From DATCSE01 sp036568605 (GTDB lineage: Bacteria > Pseudomonadota > Gammaproteobacteria > Burkholderiales > Burkholderiaceae_C), in assembly GCA_036568605.1 (NCBI GenBank), contig DATCSE010000383.1, positions 1 through 10,240 on the forward strand: a DNA stretch of 10,240 bases, read 5' to 3'. Shown piece after piece: positions 5,898 to 10,240 of the stretch. How positions within the stretch are numbered: position 1 is the stretch's first letter; the number at the start of each line of letters is the position of its first letter. The position numbers and the translations under genes were made by a program. The notes under the pieces were generated by a model. It was not told the origin of the DNA. It ran no database searches and saw only the letters and a program-made list of their open reading frames with translations.

Positions 5898-7134
5898 AAT
5901 GAATCCGACGACCCTGTTCCGATCGGTGTTGCGCGAGCAATTGCCGCGGCTGATCGAAACGCTGCAGACGTGGCCCTGGCTGAGCACGTTGGAGACCTTG
6001 CGCAGCCGCTTCCGCGAGGACCGCCTCGGGTTGACCGCCAGCAGCCTCACCTTCACGACGCTGATCTCGCTGGTGCCGCTGGTCACCGTGATGCTCGCGG
6101 TGTTCTCCGCATTCCCGATGTTCGCGACCTTCGAAGACGCGCTGCAGAAGTATTTCCTGCAGACGCTGGTGCCGCCGAACATCGCGAAGCCGGTGCTGAG
6201 TGCGCTGACCCAGTTCGCGAGCAAGGCCAACCGGCTGGGCACGGTCGGGCTGGTCTTCCTGGTGCTGGCCGCGCTGGCGCTGATGCTGACGATAGACCGC
6301 ACGCTCAACGCGATCTGGCGCGTGCGCACGCCGCGGCCGATCGCCCAGCGCGTGCTGGTCTACTGGGCAGCGGTGACGCTGGGCCCGCTGGTGCTGGGCG
6401 TGAGCCTGAGCGTGACCTCGTATGCGCTGTCGGCGTCGAAAGGGCTGGTCGAGGAGATCCCCGGCGGCGTCAGCTTCCTGCTGGGCACGCTCGAGTTCGG
6501 GCTGATCGCGGCCGGCTTCGCGGGCCTGTTCCACTACGTGCCGAACACCCACGTGCGCTGGCGCCATGCGATCGCCGGCGGCTTCTTCACCGCGATCGGC
6601 ATCGAGCTCGCGAAGCGCGCGCTGGGCTGGTACCTCGCGGCGGTCCCGACCTACTCGGTGCTGTACGGCGCCTTCGCGACACTGCCGATCTTCTTGATCT
6701 GGCTGTATCTGTTGTGGGTCATCGTGCTGCTGGGCGCCGTGATCGCCGCGTATGCGCCCAGCCTGAAGATGCGCGTCGCGCGCTGGCCCGACACGCCCGG
6801 CATCCGTTTCCAGCTCGCGGTCGCGGTGCTGCGCGAGCTCGATGCGGCCCGAGCGCAAGGCGCGCCGGGCCTGCACCTCGATGCGCTGTCGACGCTGCTG
6901 CGCACCGACCCGCTGCAGGTCGAGCCCATCGTCGACACGCTGGTCGAGCTCGACTGGGTCGGCCGCCTCGACGAAGCCGGCAACCCGCGCCACGTGCTGC
7001 TGTGCGACCCGGCGGCGACACCGGCAAAGCCGCTGCTCGTCAAGCTGCTGATCGAGCCCTCGCTCGCGCTGACGGGCTTCTGGCGCCGCGCCGGGTTCGA
7101 CGAGATGACGCTGCGCGAGCTGCTCGCACTTTAG
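5890..7134 (+). CDS. yihY: YihY/BrkB family inner-membrane protein (UPF0761)
   Basis: A 414-residue inner-membrane protein of the YihY/BrkB family (formerly mislabelled RNase BN); its molecular role is not established. Seen: an amphipathic N-terminus ending in REDRLGLTASSLTFTTLISLVPL (42-64), then six hydrophobic regions at about 53-75, 117-135, 155-180, 197-217, 228-248 and 260-290. Family landmarks are DRTLNAIWRVR (136-146), PNTHVRWRHAIAGG (218-231) and YGAFATLPIFLIWLYLLW (259-276). A soluble C-terminal part of about 120 residues resembles a small winged-helix-like domain (HLDALSTLLRTDPLQVEPIVDTLVELDWVGRL). The start could equally be ATG 5899, three codons later; neither has a good ribosome-binding site. 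Its stop TAG overlaps the convergent MCP stop. It is divergent to DUF2069, 11 bp away, so the two promoters must lie inside each other's coding ends. Confidence 0.93.
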   Translation: MPAMNPTTLFRSVLREQLPRLIETLQTWPWLSTLETLRSRFREDRLGLTASSLTFTTLISLVPLVTVMLAVFSAFPMFATFEDALQKYFLQTLVPPNIAKPVLSALTQFASKANRLGTVGLVFLVLAALALMLTIDRTLNAIWRVRTPRPIAQRVLVYWAAVTLGPLVLGVSLSVTSYALSASKGLVEEIPGGVSFLLGTLEFGLIAAGFAGLFHYVPNTHVRWRHAIAGGFFTAIGIELAKRALGWYLAAVPTYSVLYGAFATLPIFLIWLYLLWVIVLLGAVIAAYAPSLKMRVARWPDTPGIRFQLAVAVLRELDAARAQGAPGLHLDALSTLLRTDPLQVEPIVDTLVELDWVGRLDEAGNPRHVLLCDPAATPAKPLLVKLLIEPSLALTGFWRRAGFDEMTLRELLAL

Positions 7135-8612
7135 TGGGCGCGATCGAGATCGAATCGGGCAAGCGCCGCTGCAAGCTGTGCCGCCTGGCTCTCGAGACTG
7201 GCCGCCGCCGCCGTCGATTCGCTCGCCAGCGCCGCGTTCTGCTGCGTCATCCGGTCGAGCTCGCCGACCGCGCCGTTGACCTGCACGATGCCGCCGTGCT
7301 GCTCCGACGCCGCGCTGCTGATCTCTCCGATGATGGCGTCGACCCGCTGCACCGCGGCGACCAGCTCGCCCATCGTCGCGCCGGCGTTCCGGACCTGCGC
7401 GGCACCCGTGCCGACTTTCGCGACTGACGCCTCGATCAGCGCCTTGATTTCCTTCGCGGCCTCGGCGGCGCGTTGCGCAAGGCTGCGCACCTCGCCGGCG
7501 ACGACCGCGAAGCCGCGGCCCTGCTCGCCGGCGCGCGCGGCTTCGACCGCGGCGTTCAGGGCCAGGATGTTGGTCTGGAAGGCGATGCCATCGATCAGGC
7601 CAATGATCTCGGCGATGCGCTTGGACGATGCGTCGATCTCGCCCATCGTCGTCACCACGTCGGCGACGATCGTGCCGCCGCGCTGCGCGATCGCCGTCGC
7701 CGAGGCGGCCAGCTGGCTTGCGCTGCGCGCCGATTCGGTGGTCTGCTGGACAGCACCCGTGAGCTGGTCGACCGCGGTGGCAGTCTGCTGCAGGTTGCCC
7801 GCGGCCTGTTCGGTGCGCTGCGACAGCTGCCCGCTGCCGGACGCGATGTGGCTGCTGGCGCCGAGGATCGCATCGGTCGCGCCGCGTACGCCGCGCATCG
7901 CCGCGCCGATCTGCTCGACGGTCTGCTTCAAGCGCAACGCGCCGCCCGTGCCGACCTCGACGGCCGAGACATCGAGCGCGATCCGGCCGTCCCGGTCGAT
8001 CGTTTCGACCAGCGAGCTGAGCTCCTTGCCGAGATGGGTCTCGCGGCGCAACGCAATGGCCATCCAGACCTCGATGCCCGCCTGCACGATCACGTAGCCC
8101 GCGTGCCCCAGCACGGTCGCGAAGTCGGGCTGGCGGTTGCAGAAGAACGGGAAGCCCAGCTGCTGCAGGCGATCGAACACGATGTGATGAACCGCGATCA
8201 GCGCGGCGGCCAGTACGATGGGCCGCCAGTCGCGGTAGATCAGCAGGAACGCCAGCGTGACGAATACGCCGAAGTGGAACTCGGTCGTGCCCCCGCCGAG
8301 CTGGATGTGCAACGCCACCATCGCCATCGCGCAGGCCGCGAGTACCAGACGCGACGCGAGACTGCCGTGCGCGACCGCATAGACGATGCCCGACAGCGCC
8401 AGCAGCGTGCATGCGCTGACGAGCGCGAGCATCGTGTTGTGGCGCTCCACGCCGACCACGATGGCGACCAGCGCGCCCAGCGCGATCACGCCGAGTACCG
8501 CACGGTCGGCCAGGCGCGCGATCGCGCGGATGTACGCGCCGCCGGAGCTGATGCCGGCCGCAGTTTGTTGCGCCGGCGAAGCGGCGCGGGAGTTGGCGTC
8601 GTCGAAGCTCAA
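7131..8612 (-). CDS. Methyl-accepting chemotaxis protein with six-helix membrane sensor
   Basis: A 493-residue chemoreceptor that reports to CheA/CheW at the inner membrane. The N-terminal 30 residues are polar, followed by six membrane helices at about 35-56, 59-79, 86-104, 110-127, 130-147 and 166-188 with short loops and no periplasmic ligand domain. The membrane part carries H102, E111, H113, H142, H143 and H170, a pattern I recognise from other proteobacterial receptors and cyclases but cannot name. A degenerate HAMP-like segment (about 190-245) precedes the signalling domain. The kinase-control hairpin is classical: IDGIAFQTNILALNAAVEAARAGEQGRGFAVVAGEVRSLAQR (340-381), with methylation-helix-like stretches at about 262-300 and 430-470. 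There is no NWETF-type CheR tether at the C-terminus. The start codon is TTG, supported by GGAGGA 6 nt upstream; the only nearby upstream ATG is out of frame. It is preceded by a likely sigma-28 promoter, so it is probably co-regulated with flagellar genes. Confidence 0.95.
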   Translation of the reverse strand: MSFDDANSRAASPAQQTAAGISSGGAYIRAIARLADRAVLGVIALGALVAIVVGVERHNTMLALVSACTLLALSGIVYAVAHGSLASRLVLAACAMAMVALHIQLGGGTTEFHFGVFVTLAFLLIYRDWRPIVLAAALIAVHHIVFDRLQQLGFPFFCNRQPDFATVLGHAGYVIVQAGIEVWMAIALRRETHLGKELSSLVETIDRDGRIALDVSAVEVGTGGALRLKQTVEQIGAAMRGVRGATDAILGASSHIASGSGQLSQRTEQAAGNLQQTATAVDQLTGAVQQTTESARSASQLAASATAIAQRGGTIVADVVTTMGEIDASSKRIAEIIGLIDGIAFQTNILALNAAVEAARAGEQGRGFAVVAGEVRSLAQRAAEAAKEIKALIEASVAKVGTGAAQVRNAGATMGELVAAVQRVDAIIGEISSAASEQHGGIVQVNGAVGELDRMTQQNAALASESTAAAASLESQAAQLAAALARFDLDRAH

Positions 8613-8728
8613 GGAACGTCCTCCATGCGTGGCGCTCCAGGACCGCCGTTCGTCCGCGGGATTCCTCGGAGCAGCAAGTGGCGAGCCGTCGGCGTCGTAC
8701 GGCGCCGGACGGAAGCAGGAAACGTTTG
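8613..8728 (-). other. Long 5' leader of the chemoreceptor gene
   Basis: If the sigma-28 promoter is right, transcription begins near 8722, giving a leader of about 110 nt. It contains an imperfect 16-bp palindrome at 8691-8706 (GGCGTCGTACGGCGCC, two symmetric mismatches), which could fold in the RNA. I see no known riboswitch or open frame in it. Confidence 0.35.
8619..8624 (-). promoter_or_regulatory. Ribosome-binding site fixing the TTG start of the chemoreceptor
   Basis: Minus-strand GGAGGA with 6 nt to the TTG at 8612. The ATG that overlaps this site at its 5' side is out of frame and meets a stop after five codons, so TTG is the best start. Confidence 0.8.
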
Positions 8729-8755
8729 CTATCGGCGGGTCAGTGCCGAGCTTGA
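8729..8755 (-). promoter_or_regulatory. Probable sigma-28 (FliA) promoter of the chemoreceptor gene
   Basis: On the minus strand TCAAGCTC (8755-8748) is followed by exactly 11 nt and then GCCGATAG (8736-8729). The flagellar sigma-28 consensus is T(A/C)AAG-type -35, N11, GCCGATAA: the -10 element matches 7 of 8 and the -35 carries the TCAAG form seen in many Pseudomonas and related promoters. It lies just past the stop of the diguanylate cyclase gene and points at the chemoreceptor, a classic FliA-regulated gene type. Confidence 0.72.
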
Positions 8756-8758
8756 GCG

Positions 8759-10066
8759 TCAGCGTGCCGCTTCGAGCGGGATGGCCGCGCAGTGCGTCAC
8801 GCAGTTCTTGCCGCAGCGCTTGGCCGCGTACATCGCATCGTCGGCCTTCTGCAGCAGTTCGTGCGGATGGCGGGCGTCGATAGGCGCGAGCGCGTAGCCG
8901 ATGCTCGCGCTGACCGTGCCTGCCGGCAGGCAGCTCGGTGCGAGCGGGGTGGTCGCCGTGGCGGCGTGCACCGCGGCCAGCAAGTGCAGCCCCAGCGCTT
9001 CGGCGCCGGCCGTATCGCGCACCGGCGCGAGCACGAGGAACTCGTCGCCGCCGAAGCGGCCGACTGCATCCTCGGCGCGCACCGCGGACTGCAGCGCCGC
9101 GCCGACCGCGACCAGCAGCGCATCGCCTTCGCGATGCCCGAGCCGGTCGTTGACGCTCTTGAAGCCGTCCAGGTCGACGAAGAACAGCGCGACCGGCGTG
9201 CGCGCGGCGTCGGCGAGCGCGGCCTCGATGCGGTCCATCATCGTGCGCCGGCTCAGCACATCGGTCAGCGCATCGTGCTCGACCCGGCGCTTCAGCTTCT
9301 CCTGCGTGACGGTGAGCTCGTGCACGTCCACCGTCACGGTGTACAGGCCGATCACCTGGCCGGCGGCATCGAAGTCCGGCACGTAGCTCGTGCGCAGCCA
9401 GCGCGGGCCTTGCGGCAGCGAATTGACGAGCCGGGTGTACTGCACCGTCTTGCCTTCGAGCGCGCGCAGGAAGTAGGGCTCGTGCTCGGCCCAGCGCTTC
9501 GCGCCGCGCACCATGCCGATGTGGCGGCCGAGCAGCTCTTCGGCACTCTCGCCGACGATCTCGCTGTAGGCCTTGTTGACGAAGCGCAGCGTGAAGCTGC
9601 GGTCCACGTAGGTCAGCGGGTACGGGATGTTGTCGGCGAAGCGGTCCAGCCGCTTGCGCGCCGCGGCCAGCTCTTCTTGCCGGATGACGTGGTCATGGAT
9701 GTCGAACGCAATCGTGAACACCGCGTCGACGCGCCCGGCCGGATCGCGATCGGGAAACACCTGGATGCGCGCCCAGCGGTCTGCCATGCGGCCGTGCCTG
9801 AGCACGCGTTCATAGGTGTCGTTGCGCCCGGCGAATGCGGCCTCGAACGCCGGCTTCGCCGCTCGCCAGGCGTCGGCCCCGTACAGCGCCTCGAGCGTCT
9901 GCCCGATCAACTGCTCGCGCGGGCGATTGGCCCAGCCTAGATAGGGCTGGTTGCAGAACAGCAGCCGCGCGTCGGCGTCCCAGCGGCCGATCGGCAGGTC
10001 GATCGCGTCGACCAGCCGTTCGATGTGCGGGACGCGAGGGTCGGTCGCGGCGTCCATGCGGATCAC
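8759..10066 (-). CDS. Diguanylate cyclase with two PAS domains (PAS-PAS-GGDEF)
   Basis: A 435-residue enzyme making cyclic di-GMP from two GTP. PAS 1 spans about residues 15-128 (IGRWDADARLLFCNQPYLGW...), PAS 2 about 138-250 (YPLTYVDRSFTLRFVNKAYSEIVG...), and a short helical linker leads to the GGDEF domain at about 262-422. The active site is intact: GGDEF at 339-343, D298 in FFVDLDGFK, and N306-D307. The inhibitory I-site R330-A-E-D333 lies 5 residues before GGDEF, so product feedback is expected. There is no signal peptide and no membrane helix, so it is a cytosolic enzyme tuned by whatever binds the PAS domains. The start is taken as GTG 10066, because it overlaps the stop of the upstream hydrolase gene (GTGA); ATG 10057 is the alternative, and neither has a clear ribosome-binding site. 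Confidence 0.95.
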   Translation of the reverse strand: MIRMDAATDPRVPHIERLVDAIDLPIGRWDADARLLFCNQPYLGWANRPREQLIGQTLEALYGADAWRAAKPAFEAAFAGRNDTYERVLRHGRMADRWARIQVFPDRDPAGRVDAVFTIAFDIHDHVIRQEELAAARKRLDRFADNIPYPLTYVDRSFTLRFVNKAYSEIVGESAEELLGRHIGMVRGAKRWAEHEPYFLRALEGKTVQYTRLVNSLPQGPRWLRTSYVPDFDAAGQVIGLYTVTVDVHELTVTQEKLKRRVEHDALTDVLSRRTMMDRIEAALADAARTPVALFFVDLDGFKSVNDRLGHREGDALLVAVGAALQSAVRAEDAVGRFGGDEFLVLAPVRDTAGAEALGLHLLAAVHAATATTPLAPSCLPAGTVSASIGYALAPIDARHPHELLQKADDAMYAAKRCGKNCVTHCAAIPLEAAR

Positions 10067-10240
10067 GGCAGCTGGCGAGCGGGTGGAACCAACTCCGCGA
10101 CGGAGCGGCGCAACGCGGCGAGCACGGCATCGGGCGCTTCGGCCAGCATCGCGTGCCCGGCGTCCACCGTCTGCACCTGCGTGGACACCTGCGCGGTCAA
10201 CGCTGCGGCGATCGTGGCGGTCTGCTTCGGGCTCGTCATC
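10063..10240 (-). CDS. Alpha/beta hydrolase, C-terminal end (partial)
   Basis: The right edge of the window holds the last 58 codons of a minus-strand gene; the rest lies outside. The translation reads MTSPKQTATIAAALTAQVST, then a strand (VQTVDA), then GHAMLAEAPDAVLAALRRSV, ending in a short Pro-rich tail and TGA at 10065-10063. The pattern 'D/P-x-MTSP...A...LTAQV...VDAGHAMLAEAPD..L..L' is typical of the end of alpha/beta-hydrolase-fold enzymes, where the His in DAGHA (H29 of this fragment) is the catalytic-triad histidine. The stop overlaps the diguanylate cyclase start by 4 nt (GTGA), so the two genes form one transcription unit. The substrate cannot be judged from this piece. Confidence 0.75.
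   Translation of the reverse strand, partial: MTSPKQTATIAAALTAQVSTQVQTVDAGHAMLAEAPDAVLAALRRSVAELVPPARQLP

Noticed and set aside
7115..7134. Hairpin GCGAGC-T-GCTCGC at the end of YihY as an intrinsic terminator.
   Set aside because: The stem is only about 5 bp with a tiny loop and is followed by ACTTTAG, not a T-run; such stems are common by chance in this GC-rich sequence.
5776..8412. An 878-codon open frame on the minus strand, antisense to YihY and overlapping the chemoreceptor.
   Set aside because: Its translation is a low-complexity Arg/Gln/Ala/Asp-rich string with no family features, typical of a shadow frame in high-GC DNA. YihY and the MCP in other frames are clear family members.
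7473..9940. Long plus-strand open frames (7473-8897 and 8792-9940) opposite the MCP and diguanylate cyclase.
   Set aside because: Translations are compositionally biased and lack motifs, while the minus strand carries the full MCP hairpin and GGDEF signatures.
1..10240. Search for CRISPR arrays, tRNA/rRNA genes, insertion sequences, integrases, toxin-antitoxin or defence genes.
   Set aside because: No direct-repeat arrays, no tRNA-like clover-leaf ends, no transposase or integrase motifs, and no stretch of deviating composition were seen; all genes look like core betaproteobacterial genes.

Overview
The window is about two-thirds GC, densely packed chromosomal DNA, almost certainly from a betaproteobacterium of the order Burkholderiales (Rubrivivax/Leptothrix-like by style). 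The reasons are the end of a complex I operon running into DUF2818, an ADP-ribose-pyrophosphatase-type Nudix gene and DUF1178, together with a GcvA-type LysR regulator beside DUF2917 and a DUF2069 membrane protein. Nearly every base is coding. I see no RNA gene, insertion sequence, phage gene or CRISPR array, and no compositional island.

Region 1 (1-2660, + strand) is the distal end of the nuo operon. nuoN (cut by the left edge) is followed after 28 bp by a small two-helix membrane protein (DUF2818), a Nudix hydrolase and a DUF1178 zinc-ribbon-like protein. The last three are chained by 4-nt ATGA stop/start overlaps. Region 2 (2654-4093) is a divergent pair, DUF2917 (-) and a GcvA-like LysR regulator (+), sharing a 174-bp intergenic region with two perfect inverted repeats. 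Region 3 (4041-5878, - strand) is a DUF2069 membrane protein translationally coupled to a GlcD/D2HGDH-type FAD-linked oxidase. Region 4 (5890-7134, +) is a YihY/BrkB family membrane protein whose start lies only 11 bp from the divergent DUF2069 start. Region 5 (7131-10240, - strand) is a signalling block: the last 58 codons of an alpha/beta hydrolase, a PAS-PAS-GGDEF diguanylate cyclase that overlaps it by 4 nt (GTGA), and a six-helix methyl-accepting chemotaxis protein (MCP) with a TTG start. The MCP has its own likely sigma-28 (FliA) promoter.

Functionally the window joins respiration (NuoN, possibly DUF2818), flavin-dependent hydroxy-acid oxidation, nucleotide-sugar clean-up (Nudix), and motility or c-di-GMP signalling (MCP under a flagellar sigma factor, diguanylate cyclase). 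All three convergent junctions (2654-2660, 4041-4093, 7131-7134) overlap at their stop codons or coding ends, leaving no room for ordinary intergenic terminators. I did not find a convincing new multi-gene system. The best leads are the sigma-28 promoter, the unnamed six-helix sensor of the MCP, the 53-bp LysR/oxidase coding overlap, and the palindrome lying over the YihY start.
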